A stretch of DNA of 64,000 nt, from NCBI GenBank assembly GCA_003522145.1, contig DPGD01000042.1, positions 1 to 64,000 on the forward strand. Direction: 5' to 3'. Shown piece after piece: positions 23,404 through 31,482 of the stretch. Position 1 is the stretch's first letter; the number at the start of each line of letters is the position of its first letter. The notes beneath the pieces are model-generated. The model was given only the letters and a program-made list of their open reading frames with translations. It did no database searches and was not told the origin of the DNA. Source of the stretch: Clostridiales bacterium. GTDB taxonomy: Bacteria > Bacillota > Clostridia > Oscillospirales > CAG-272. Position numbers and translations under genes: made by a program.

Positions 23404-24786
23404 ATGGAAAAAATGTGGGCGGGAAGGGCTGAAAAAGCCACCGATCAGTTGGCAGATGACTTTAACTCCTCTATCCGTTTCGATTCCCGGATGTACAAAG
23501 AGGATATTGAGGGTTCTTTGGCTCATGCGGCCATGCTCTGTGCCTGCGGGATCCTTACCGAGGATGAGTGCGCCTCCATCACCGAGGGGCTGGGGGGAAT
23601 CCTGTCCGATTTGGAAACGGGGAAGCTGACCTTTGACGAAACGGCAGAGGATATTCATATGTTCGTTGAAAGCGAACTGACCCGGCGCATCGGCGACAAC
23701 GGAAAAAAGCTCCACACCGCCCGGAGCCGGAACGACCAGGTGGCGCTGGACCTGCGTCTGTATTTGCGTAAGGAGTGCGGGAGCATTCGGGAAAAACTGC
23801 TGACCCTGCTTTCGTCTGTAACCGATAAGGCCGAGGAATGCAAGGAGATGATCCTGCCCGGCTACACCCATTTGCAAAGGGCTCAGCCCATCACCTTCGG
23901 TCAGCACCTGCTTGCGTATTCGATGATGCTTTTAAGGGATTTGGGGCGCCTGCAGGATACTCTGAAAAGAATGAATTACAGTCCCCTGGGCTCCTGCGCC
24001 CTTGCGGGCACCACCTACCGGACCGACCGGAGAATGGTGGCAAAGGCCCTGTGCTTTGACGGTATCTGCGAGAACAGTCTGGACGGGGTGTCTGACCGGG
24101 ACTATTGTCTGGAGCTGCTTTCCTGCCTGTCCATTCTGATGATGCATCTTTCCCGTTTTTCCGAAGAGATCATTCTCTGGTCCTCCTGGGAATTCAAATT
24201 CGTGGAGCTGGACGATGCCTACACCACCGGCTCCAGCATCATGCCCCAAAAGAAGAATTCCGATATGGCGGAACTGGTACGGGGGAAAACCGGGCGGGTT
24301 TACGGAGATCTTATGGGGTCGCTGACCATGCTCAAGGGTCTGCCCTTGGCCTACAATAAGGATATGCAGGAGGATAAGGAATCGGTTTTCGATGCGGTGG
24401 ATACCGTGAAGATGTGTCTTGAAATTTTTGCACCGATGATCGCCACCATGAAGCCTCTGCCGGAGAATATGTACAAGGCGGCAGGGAAGGGCTATATCAA
24501 CGCCACGGATCTTGCCGACTATCTGACCAAAAAGGGATTGCCCTTCCGGACGGCCTATAAGATCGTGGGACAGACCGTGGGTTACTGTATCCGGCAGAAC
24601 AAAACGCTGGAGGAACTGTCTTTGGAGGAATACAGGACGCTCTACGAGGGCTATGATACGGGGCTCTTCGACGCCATTTCGCTGAAGAACTGCGTGAGCC
24701 GCCGGACATCCGAAGGAGGAACGGCACTGCCGTCGGTAGAAAAACAGATCGGATTTGTGAGAGAACAGATGAAACAATTCCAATGA
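23404..24786 (+). CDS. argH: Argininosuccinate lyase
   Basis: A 460-residue enzyme of the fumarase/aspartase superfamily, splitting argininosuccinate into arginine and fumarate. The signature 'GSSIMPQKKNSDMAELVRGK' carries the catalytic serine loop. 'LHTARSRNDQVALDLRLYLR' and 'GYTHLQRAQPITFGQHLLAY' are the other two conserved regions. The start is the ATG at 23404 (MEKMWAGR), preceded by GAAAGGA. It lies in an operon with argG and is normal in length. Confidence 0.98.
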   Translation: MEKMWAGRAEKATDQLADDFNSSIRFDSRMYKEDIEGSLAHAAMLCACGILTEDECASITEGLGGILSDLETGKLTFDETAEDIHMFVESELTRRIGDNGKKLHTARSRNDQVALDLRLYLRKECGSIREKLLTLLSSVTDKAEECKEMILPGYTHLQRAQPITFGQHLLAYSMMLLRDLGRLQDTLKRMNYSPLGSCALAGTTYRTDRRMVAKALCFDGICENSLDGVSDRDYCLELLSCLSILMMHLSRFSEEIILWSSWEFKFVELDDAYTTGSSIMPQKKNSDMAELVRGKTGRVYGDLMGSLTMLKGLPLAYNKDMQEDKESVFDAVDTVKMCLEIFAPMIATMKPLPENMYKAAGKGYINATDLADYLTKKGLPFRTAYKIVGQTVGYCIRQNKTLEELSLEEYRTLYEGYDTGLFDAISLKNCVSRRTSEGGTALPSVEKQIGFVREQMKQFQ

Positions 24787-24857
24787 AGGACGGTGCCCTT
24801 GAAAAGAGGTTCTTCGCCACAAAACAGGAAGAACAACGAAAATAGTAAGTGTTTTTC

Positions 24858-24886
24858 TTGACAAACGGGAAAGAATAGAGTATACT
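24858..24886 (+). promoter_or_regulatory. Sigma-A promoter of the FTR-like/thioredoxin operon
   Basis: TTGACA (24858-24863), 17 bases, TATACT (24881-24886), about 110 bp before the first ATG. Confidence 0.88.
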
Positions 24887-24995
24887 TCATGCAAGGGAGC
24901 GCAAAGGGAAAGCTTTCAGAAAACAGCGCTTCTTTCCGGCCTTCCTTGCGGTGCGGTCCAGCGTTTGCAGGAGGATGCCGGAGAAAGGAGCCACA

Positions 24996-25199
24996 ATGGC
25001 TAAAATCCGATTGAATGAGGATGAAGAAATTGTACGGACGGTCAAGGAAGGACTGAAAACAAGGGGCGGCTATTGCCCCTGCCGCAGGGAAATGAATGAA
25101 GATACCAAGTGTATGTGCAAGGAATTCAGAGAGCAGATCGCCGATCCGGAATTTGAAGGCTATTGCCACTGCATGCTCTATTATAAGGAAAAGGGTTGA
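24996..25199 (+). CDS. Ferredoxin-thioredoxin reductase catalytic-chain-like protein
   Basis: A 67-residue protein with the cysteine spacing of the FTR catalytic (beta) chain: Cys27-Pro-Cys29, Cys39-x-Cys41, Cys57-His-Cys59. In FTR these cysteines hold a 4Fe-4S cluster and an adjacent redox disulfide that passes electrons from ferredoxin to thioredoxin. It is shorter than plant or cyanobacterial chains, and no variable subunit gene is adjacent. A thioredoxin gene begins 17 bp downstream, which strongly supports a working pair. The ATG at 24996 has a perfect AAAGGAG. Confidence 0.85.
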   Translation: MAKIRLNEDEEIVRTVKEGLKTRGGYCPCRREMNEDTKCMCKEFREQIADPEFEGYCHCMLYYKEKG

Positions 25200-25216
25200 A
25201 CTCTAAGGAGGGAAAA

Positions 25217-25522
25217 ATGAAGGTCACGAAGAATAATTTTGAAGAGGAAGTATTGAAAAGCGAAAAGACGGTGCTGGTGGATCTGTATGCCGATTGGTGC
25301 GGTCCCTGCAGGATGCTGGCTCCGATTCTGGAGGAAGTAGAGACGGAGCGGGAGGATGTGAAGGTCTGCAAGATCAATGTGGACGAGGAAGCAGAGATCG
25401 CCTCCTCCTTCGGCGTTTCCTATATTCCCATGCTGGTGCTGATCAAGGACGGGAAAACGGTTGCTTCAAGCACCGGATATAAAACCAAGGAGCAGGTGTT
25501 TGCCTTTATCGACGGGCAGTGA
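25217..25522 (+). CDS. trxA: Thioredoxin
   Basis: A 101-residue thioredoxin with the active site WCGPC (Cys28, Cys31), 'VLVDLYADWCGPCRMLAPILEE' and the cis-proline loop 'SYIPMLVLIKDG'. It reduces disulfides in cytosolic proteins. The start is the ATG of MKVTKN with AAGGAGGG. It is co-transcribed with the FTR-like gene, so its electrons probably come from ferredoxin rather than, or as well as, NADPH. R1 copy 5 follows downstream. Confidence 0.95.
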   Translation: MKVTKNNFEEEVLKSEKTVLVDLYADWCGPCRMLAPILEEVETEREDVKVCKINVDEEAEIASSFGVSYIPMLVLIKDGKTVASSTGYKTKEQVFAFIDGQ

Positions 25523-25648
25523 AAAAGCGGCAAGGGACTGTCGGAAATAGGTGCTTCCTTTCAGCACCCGGTCCGAAGATATACCGGGCTTGTTGCACCT
25601 ATGGAATCCTGTTTTCGGGCTGTGCAAAAACGGACGGAAGAATAAAAA

Positions 25649-25853
25649 GGGGCTGTAAAAAACATCGAGTTTTTTACAGCCCCTCAAAAAAAGCCGGTGG
25701 GGATTCCGGCTTTTTTGATGGGATTTCGGTCGGTTTTGCCCTTCATTTTGTAGAGATTTCGGTGGATGCTGCGGCAAAATGACGGCTGAAAGCCGTCAAA
25801 ACCAATGTCATCGGGGATGCTAAAAAATTCCGAAAGAATTTTTTAACATCCCC
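25649..25853 (+). repeat. R1 composite palindromic repeat, copy 5 (full)
   Basis: A full forward copy between convergent genes. A: 25649-25683. B: 25686-25716 (A7-GCCGG / CCGGC-T6, a compensated variant of the usual TGCCGG). Then the linker core, an internal ACGGCT/AGCCGT hairpin, and D: 25813-25853, whose arms are GGGGATGCTAAAAAATTC and its complement instead of GGAGGTGT. The whole intergenic stretch 25523-25890 is otherwise empty. Confidence 0.9.
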
Positions 25854-25890
25854 TTTCGGTTTGGAAGAGGAAAGAGCCGGAAAAAATCAT

Positions 25891-27159
25891 TCAGCCGTTG
25901 TGCTCGGTGATTTTTTCAATGACTGCTCCGCACCGGCGGAGCTTGCCCACCAGATCGTCATAGCCCCGTTCGATCAGGTGAATGTTGTCGATTTCGCTTT
26001 CTCCGGCGGTGGCCAACCCGGCAATGACCATGGCCGCTCCTGCCCGCAGGTCCACGGCCCGCACCCGGGCCGGTCGAAGAGCGGTGCGCCCCTCAATGAT
26101 CGCCGTTTTTCCGTCCACTTTGATCCGTGCGCCCATGCGCAGAAGCTCCTCCGTGTAGCGGAAACGGTTGTCGTATACGCTTTCGTTCAGGTTGGAAATT
26201 CCTTCGGCCAGACACATCAGCACCGCCATCTGGGGTTGCATATCCGTGGGAAAACCGGGATAGGGCTGGGTTTTCACATTGACTCGGGTAAGCCCTCCGG
26301 TTCTGGTCACCACCACATAGTCATCCCCCTCCAGCACCTCCACGCCCATTTCGCAGAGCTTTGCGGTGATGGATTCCAGGTGTCTGGGAATGACATTGGT
26401 GATCTTCACGCTTCCGCCGGTTGCGGCGGCGGCAATCATATAGGTGCCGGCTTCGATCATATCCGGAATGATGGCGTAAGTACAGCCGTGCAGGGCTTCC
26501 ACGCCCTTGATTTTGATGGCATCGGTCCCGGCACCGGAAATCTGTGCGCCGCAGGTGTTCAGAAAGTTTGCTACATCCACGATGTGCGGTTCTCTTGCCG
26601 CATTTTCAATGACGGTCATACCCGGTGCGCAAACCGATGCCAGCATCACATTGATGGTGGCACCCACCGAAACAAGGTCGAAGAAGATACTGCTTCCTTT
26701 TAATCCCTGAGGAGCGGAAATCTCCACATAGTTGCTGTCGGTCCGGACCGTACATCCGAGGGCTTCAAAACCCTTGATGTGCTGGTCGATAGGGCGGGAG
26801 CCGAAATCACAACCGCCGGGAACGCCCACATAGGCCTTTCCGTAGCGTCCGACCTCGGCGCCCAGAAGATAGTAGGAGGCCCGGATTTTCCGCACCAGCT
26901 CCAAGGAAGAACAGCCTCCCCGGACTCTGGTGCAATTTACGGAGACCGTTGTCGGATTCAAATATGTTACCGAAGCCCCCATGTCCTCAAGAATGGTCAA
27001 TGCGACCCTCACATCGTCGATGGAGGGCAGATTTTCAATGGTACAGGTGTCTTTCACCAGAAGACATCCGAAAATAATGGGCAGAGCGGCGTTTTTCATG
27101 CCGCTGGTTTCAATTTCACCGTAGAGGGGCTGCCCGCCCCGGATTACGATTTTCTCCAT
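25891..27159 (-). CDS. murA: UDP-N-acetylglucosamine 1-carboxyvinyltransferase MurA
   Basis: A 422-residue enzyme transferring enolpyruvate from PEP to UDP-GlcNAc, the first committed step of peptidoglycan synthesis. 'SGMKNAALPII' near the N-terminus and the loop 'GVPGGCDFGSRPIDQH' with catalytic Cys117 are diagnostic; the cysteine predicts sensitivity to fosfomycin. 'YPGFPTDMQPQMAVLMCLAEG' and 'NRFRYTEELLRMGA' are further signatures. The ribosome binding site is weak. It ends convergent to trxA with an R1 element between. Confidence 0.97.
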   Translation of the reverse strand: MEKIVIRGGQPLYGEIETSGMKNAALPIIFGCLLVKDTCTIENLPSIDDVRVALTILEDMGASVTYLNPTTVSVNCTRVRGGCSSLELVRKIRASYYLLGAEVGRYGKAYVGVPGGCDFGSRPIDQHIKGFEALGCTVRTDSNYVEISAPQGLKGSSIFFDLVSVGATINVMLASVCAPGMTVIENAAREPHIVDVANFLNTCGAQISGAGTDAIKIKGVEALHGCTYAIIPDMIEAGTYMIAAAATGGSVKITNVIPRHLESITAKLCEMGVEVLEGDDYVVVTRTGGLTRVNVKTQPYPGFPTDMQPQMAVLMCLAEGISNLNESVYDNRFRYTEELLRMGARIKVDGKTAIIEGRTALRPARVRAVDLRAGAAMVIAGLATAGESEIDNIHLIERGYDDLVGKLRRCGAVIEKITEHNG

Positions 27160-27342
27160 ATTCTATCGTGACCGCCCGCCGGGCGGAATCCCTTTCTTAT
27201 GTTCCGGTCCTTTGAAGGAACCCTCATACATAGACTATTGTATCATACTTTTTTCTCCCTGAAAAGGGTTTTTTTGATTTTTTATTCCACGGGGAAGAAA
27301 AATATCCCGCACTTTCAGTTTATGCGAAAAAGACCGAACCGG

Positions 27343-27999
27343 TCAGAAGAAAAAGGCGTTCTCAAAGAGAGAGAAAGGGGAGTCTTCCGGAAGAGCTCTG
27401 CAATCGAAAAAACCGGGAATCGCCAGATGCGCCGAAAAGAGAGCCGGGAAGTTTTCTTTGTCCTGACTGCCGTAGCGCCGATCGCCCACAAGGGGAAAGC
27501 CTCTGGAGGCAAACTGTACCCGGATCTGGTGCGTGCGCCCGGTGTAGAGCCGAACCCGCACAAGAGCGCAGGGCTCTCCCGAAATCTCACCGATGCCAAG
27601 GCGTACAAAGGAGAGCCTGGCCTCCTTCACGCCGGTACGCATACGGTCCACCACATAGGTTTTTCCGCTTTTGCTGTCTCGGAACAGCAGATCCTCCAGG
27701 ACACCCTCCTCTGGGGGCAGCCCTTTCACGACGGCAAAATACTCTTTTTCTGCCTGCCGTGCGGCGATTTTCGCTGAAAGCTCGCCGGCTGTGGGGCTGT
27801 TTTTGGCAAGCACCATCACGCCCCCCACATCCCGGTCTAACCGATGTACCGTAAAAAATCGGGGGTCTTTGGCCCCTTTTTCAAGAAACATCCGGCGTAA
27901 AAGCAGGGGCACGCTCTGCTTGTTTCCCGATTCTTCGGAAAGCACGCCTGCCGGCTTTACGACCACAATGAGATTTTTTGTTTCGTAAAGTATTTTCAT
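27343..27999 (-). CDS. RluA-family pseudouridine synthase
   Basis: A 218-residue RNA pseudouridine synthase of the RluA family. 'FFTVHRLDRDVGGVMVLAKNS' contains the catalytic aspartate motif HRLDxxxxG. 'VKPAGVLSEESG' at the N-terminus and 'LYTGRTHQIRVQFASRGFPLVGDRRYG' near the C-terminus complete the core. No S4 domain is present, so it belongs to the short class whose rRNA or tRNA target cannot be predicted. The ATG of MKILYE is chosen. It is divergent from the flavin reductase gene. Confidence 0.92.
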   Translation of the reverse strand: MKILYETKNLIVVVKPAGVLSEESGNKQSVPLLLRRMFLEKGAKDPRFFTVHRLDRDVGGVMVLAKNSPTAGELSAKIAARQAEKEYFAVVKGLPPEEGVLEDLLFRDSKSGKTYVVDRMRTGVKEARLSFVRLGIGEISGEPCALVRVRLYTGRTHQIRVQFASRGFPLVGDRRYGSQDKENFPALFSAHLAIPGFFDCRALPEDSPFSLFENAFFF

Positions 28000-28040
28000 A
28001 TACACTCATTTCTTGTCAAACAGGAACTTTCAGCACACTT

Positions 28041-28069
28041 TTGACAAAAAGCATTTTTTGTGCTATACT
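28041..28069 (+). promoter_or_regulatory. Sigma-A promoter of the second flavin reductase gene
   Basis: TTGACA (28041-28046), 17 bases, TATACT (28064-28069), 37 bp before the ATG. Confidence 0.88.
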
Positions 28070-28105
28070 GCAACCAAAGAAAAACAGAAGACAGGACGAA
28101 AAAAA

Positions 28106-28699
28106 ATGGGCAGAATTTCCTTTAAAGGAGGGGCGCTTTTGGCGCCGGTGCCTCCCCTATTGGTCACTTCCGGAAATATGGAGCATCCCAATGTGATGAC
28201 GGCCGCCTGGACGGGGATCATCAACACCAAGCCTCCCAAAACCTATGTGTCGATCCGACCGGAGCGCTATACCTACGAATTGGTGAAGAAATCGGGGGAG
28301 CTGGTGCTCAATCTGACCACAGAGGAACTGGTGAAGGCTGCGGACTTCTGCGGCGTGCGGTCGGGAAGAACCGTGGATAAGTTTGAAAAGTGCCGTCTGA
28401 CACCCCTGTCCTCGGTTGAGGTGTCCGCTCCGACCTTGGATCAAAGTCCTCTGTCCTTGGAGTGCCGGGTCTTTGAAGAGCTGGATCTGGGCAGTCACCG
28501 GATGTTCTTGCTGGATGTGGTGGCGGTGACGGTGAGGGAGGAACTGTTGGACAAAGGGGGAAAACTGCACCTTGAAAAATGCGGGCTCGCCGCCTACGCC
28601 CACGGAGACTATTTCTCTTTGGGAAAAAAGCTGGGTAGTTTCGGCTTTTCGGTGCGGAAGAAGCATAAATTGCCCCCCAAGGCAAACAAAAAAAGCTAA
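28106..28699 (+). CDS. Flavin reductase family protein (paralogue 2)
   Basis: A 197-residue FMN-binding split-barrel protein: 'PVPPLLVTSGNMEHPNVMTAAWTGIINTKPPKTYVSIRPERYTYELVKKSGELVLNL' followed by 'DFCGVRSGRTVDKFEKCRL' and 'PLSLECRVFEELDLGSHRMFLLDVVAV'. It is a more typical member than the one at 6502 and only distantly similar to it. It ends in a lysine-rich tail (RKKHKLPPKANKKS). Role: FMN-dependent electron transfer or flavin reduction; the partner is unknown. Confidence 0.92.
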   Translation: MGRISFKGGALLAPVPPLLVTSGNMEHPNVMTAAWTGIINTKPPKTYVSIRPERYTYELVKKSGELVLNLTTEELVKAADFCGVRSGRTVDKFEKCRLTPLSSVEVSAPTLDQSPLSLECRVFEELDLGSHRMFLLDVVAVTVREELLDKGGKLHLEKCGLAAYAHGDYFSLGKKLGSFGFSVRKKHKLPPKANKKS

Positions 28700-28866
28700 A
28701 AGGCCAAAGGAGCAAGAAGGCAACGTTTTTTGTTTTTCGGAAAAGATTCTTTTCGGTTTTTCGGCAAGGTTCCTTTCCCATTTTTTCAAAAAAGGATCCT
28801 TTTCGAAAAACATCTTCCTTTTTCTTACATATACTGAAAAAAACGAAAGAAAAAAGGAGAAAAAAT

Positions 28867-29928
28867 ATGACCGAAGAATATAAGCTGCAAAACGGAGAGG
28901 GCGGATGCTTTGCCTGTATCAATTCAGGGCAGGGCTTCCGCTCTTATTTTGACACATTTTTGGGAAAAATGCAATATGTTTATGTGATAAAAGGAGGGCC
29001 GGGCACCGGAAAATCCGGATTTATGCGCCGCATCCGGAAGGAAGCTCAAAAAAGGGGTGAGGAAAGTCTGCCGATTTTCTGTTCCTCCGATCCGGAATCC
29101 TTGGACGGATTGATTTTAAAAGAGCGGCGGATCGCCTTTGTGGACGGCACTTCTCCCCATGTGCAGGAGCCGGCTCAGCCCGGGGTGGATGGAGAAATTC
29201 TGAATTTCGGAGAATTCTGGGAGAGCGAAAGGTTAGGGAGTGAAAGGGAAGAAATTCTTTTCTTGGCCCGCCAAAAGGCAGAAGGCTATCGACGGGGATT
29301 CTCCCTGCTTGCGGCGGCCCAAAAAATCCAAGAGGCAAAATATTCCCTTGTACAACCGAGGGTGGATTTCCCGAAACTCGGAAAATGGGCCAGAAAAATG
29401 CTGTCCGCCGTGGTTTCCAAGGAGAGGAAGGGCGAAAAACAAATATGCCCCATGGCGTCGATGGGCATGGAGGGAGCCGTGTACCTGGACAGCCAGCAGG
29501 AGATGGCCGGGGAGATCCGAAGCTTTCAGCCCTTTTACGGGGTGGAGTATCTTCTTTTGGAGGAGTTGGAACGGCAGGCGGAAAACCAAAAGCTCTCTTT
29601 TTCGGTGTCTCCCGACCCGGTTTCCCTGCGCCCGGAAAGTCTGTTCTTTCCCGAAAGCCGGACGCTTTTCCGAAGAGGTGCGCCCTGCATGAAAGAAGGG
29701 GAGAGGACGGTTTCTCTGCGCCCGGCCTTTGGTATGCCGCCTGCGGAGTGCCGAAAACGACTGCATCGGCTGGAAAAGGAGGAGAAAACTCTGTTTCGCC
29801 TGTCGGAAGAAGAATTTGAAAGAATTTCCGAAGCCCACTTTACGCTGGAGGAGCTTTACGGAAAGGCGATGGATTTTTCCAGGGTGGATGAATTGGAAAG
29901 GCGAATCTGTCACAAAATCTTCGGATAA
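28867..29928 (+). CDS. P-loop ATPase of the PRK06851-like family
   Basis: A 353-residue protein with GGPGTGKS at residues 43-50, then 'IFCSSDPESLDGLILKERRIAFVDGTSPHV' and 'ILNFGEFWESERLGSEREEI'. This order matches an uncharacterised ATPase family of Firmicutes (PRK06851-like; family name from memory, not searched). Known members are mostly of unknown function. Many are longer, with two similar halves; here only one P-loop is present, so this copy may be a reduced version. An AAAAGGAGA ribosome binding site precedes the ATG. The 28700-28866 leader holds AT-rich palindromes such as AAAAGGATCCTTTT. Confidence 0.75.
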   Translation: MTEEYKLQNGEGGCFACINSGQGFRSYFDTFLGKMQYVYVIKGGPGTGKSGFMRRIRKEAQKRGEESLPIFCSSDPESLDGLILKERRIAFVDGTSPHVQEPAQPGVDGEILNFGEFWESERLGSEREEILFLARQKAEGYRRGFSLLAAAQKIQEAKYSLVQPRVDFPKLGKWARKMLSAVVSKERKGEKQICPMASMGMEGAVYLDSQQEMAGEIRSFQPFYGVEYLLLEELERQAENQKLSFSVSPDPVSLRPESLFFPESRTLFRRGAPCMKEGERTVSLRPAFGMPPAECRKRLHRLEKEEKTLFRLSEEEFERISEAHFTLEELYGKAMDFSRVDELERRICHKIFG

Positions 29929-29965
29929 AAATGCAGGTTCTTTTCGCAAAGGTGTATAAAAATCC

Positions 29966-30137
29966 GGGACTGTAAAAAAATCATTTTTCACACCCCTCAA
30001 AAATTCCGGTGGGGATTCCGGCATTTTTGAGGCGATCTTGGTCGGTTTTGCCCTTGATTTTGCCGAAATTCAGATGGATTTTGCGGCGAAATGACAGCGG
30101 AGGTGTAAAAAACGCTGACGGAGCTTTTTTACACCTC
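29966..30137 (+). repeat. R1 composite palindromic repeat, copy 6 (hybrid arms)
   Basis: Forward copy between convergent genes. The left hairpin pairs an A-type arm (GGGACTGTAAAAAAA) with a D-type arm (TTTTTCACACCCC), so it is a mixture of the two. Then come B-like arms, the exact linker core GATCTTGGTCGGTTTTGCCC, and D at 30099-30137. The intergenic stretch 29929-30274 contains nothing else recognisable. Confidence 0.85.
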
Positions 30138-30274
30138 CCCAAAAGGATTCGTTTTGCGGTTTTACCCCGATCAGGCCGGTTTTTCCGACAAAAAGGGTTG
30201 TTTCAAGAGAGCGGTCGTGCAGGAAGAGGAGAATGTCCGGCAAAAAGAACAAAAAAAGGGGAGTGTTGCCCGAA

Positions 30275-31135
30275 CTACAACAGCATCAGCAATGTGCCGG
30301 CTACGATCAGAATCAGTCCCAGCAGGGCTTTTTTGGAAAGCTTTTCCTTGAAGACCGCATAGGAGAAGCCCACCGTGACCAGAATGCTCAATTTGTCAAT
30401 GGGAACGACCACACTGGCCAGCCCGTCCTTCAGAGCTTTGTAGTAGCAGAGCCAGGAGGCGCCTGTAGCGATTCCGGAAAGACAGATAAACAGCAGTTCT
30501 TTTTTGGGAACCTCCCGCAGTTTCTCTCCCTTTCCGGTGACAAAAACCATAAAGAAAGAAAGGAGAAGCACCACAGCCGTGCGGATCATGGTACCCAGAT
30601 TGGATTCCACCCCTTCAATGCCGAGCTTTCCGAGAATGGAGGTCGCAGCGGCGAAGACCGCAGAGAGGAGGGCATAGAGAAGCCACATCCGGCGCTCTTT
30701 TTTTTCGCCTGAAACCTCTTTTTTCTCGATCATCAGAAAAGTACCTGCGGCAATGAGCAGGACGCAGACGCCTTTGAGGGGAGAGATCGGCTCCCCGAAG
30801 ACGAGAAAGGCCAGAAGAATGGTCAATACGGTGCTGGATTTATCCACAGGTACCACTTTGTTGACATTGCCCAACTGCAACGCCCGGAAGTAGCAGAGCC
30901 AGGAGGCTCCGGTGGCCAAGCCCGAAAGAATCAGAAAGATCCAGGTTTTGGCGGAAATGCTTCCGATTCCGTCAAGGGAGCCGACGATCAGCACCATGAA
31001 GAAGGACATGAGAAGAACAACGATCGTGCGCAGAGCCGTGGCCACTGTGGAATCGGTTTTCCGGATGCCGCATTTGGCAAGAATAGAGGTGACACCGGCA
31101 AAAAGAGCGGATAAAAGTGCGAAAAGCACCCACAT
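30275..31135 (-). CDS. EamA/DMT-family transporter, internally duplicated
   Basis: A 286-residue ten-helix membrane protein of the drug/metabolite transporter superfamily. The two halves (about residues 1-140 and 150-286) are strikingly similar along their whole length: 'MWVLFALLSALFAGVTSILAKCGI' vs 'MWLLYALLSAVFAAATSILGKLGI', and 'GLATGASWLCYFRAL' vs 'GIATGASWLCYYKAL'. Each half equals one of the known 140-residue single-EamA proteins, joined by a charged linker (EKKEVSGEKKERR). It looks like a recent tandem fusion. The substrate is unknown. The ATG at 31135 has AAGGGA upstream; a 124-codon open extension covers the promoter and is rejected. Confidence 0.88.
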   Translation of the reverse strand: MWVLFALLSALFAGVTSILAKCGIRKTDSTVATALRTIVVLLMSFFMVLIVGSLDGIGSISAKTWIFLILSGLATGASWLCYFRALQLGNVNKVVPVDKSSTVLTILLAFLVFGEPISPLKGVCVLLIAAGTFLMIEKKEVSGEKKERRMWLLYALLSAVFAAATSILGKLGIEGVESNLGTMIRTAVVLLLSFFMVFVTGKGEKLREVPKKELLFICLSGIATGASWLCYYKALKDGLASVVVPIDKLSILVTVGFSYAVFKEKLSKKALLGLILIVAGTLLMLL

Positions 31136-31209
31136 GATAATTCCCTTCTTTCGACATTCAAGGAGCAGAGTGGGTTTCCCTCTGCTTTCTTCTTGTTCTA
31201 CCGGAACAT

Positions 31210-31237
31210 ATTTTAGCAGAAAAAAGACGCTTGTCAA
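31210..31237 (-). promoter_or_regulatory. Promoter of the EamA transporter gene
   Basis: On the minus strand, TTGACA (31232-31237), 16 bases, TAAAAT (31210-31215). Confidence 0.75.
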
Positions 31238-31348
31238 GCCCAAAAAGAAAATTCTGTCAAGGAGCAGGGAGCTTGCGGGGGAGAGGAGCAGAAAGGACGG
31301 GAACGCTGTGCTTAGAGCAGACAGGGGGCACCGGGCATTGGTTTTTTC

Positions 31349-31377
31349 TTGACAAAAAGTACAGATTCCGGTATAAT
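31349..31377 (+). promoter_or_regulatory. Sigma-A promoter of the topoisomerase gene
   Basis: TTGACA (31349-31354), 17 bases, TATAAT (31372-31377), about 105 bp before the ATG. Apart from this and the divergent promoter, 31136-31482 shows nothing. Confidence 0.9.
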
Positions 31378-31482
31378 AGATATAATATTGGTGTAGAAAA
31401 TTCTCTAACGGACATACGGAAGAGAAGGATGAGAAAAAAGCGTTCGGCGTTTTGACGCCTTGGGCGGCAGGGAGTTTTGGAA

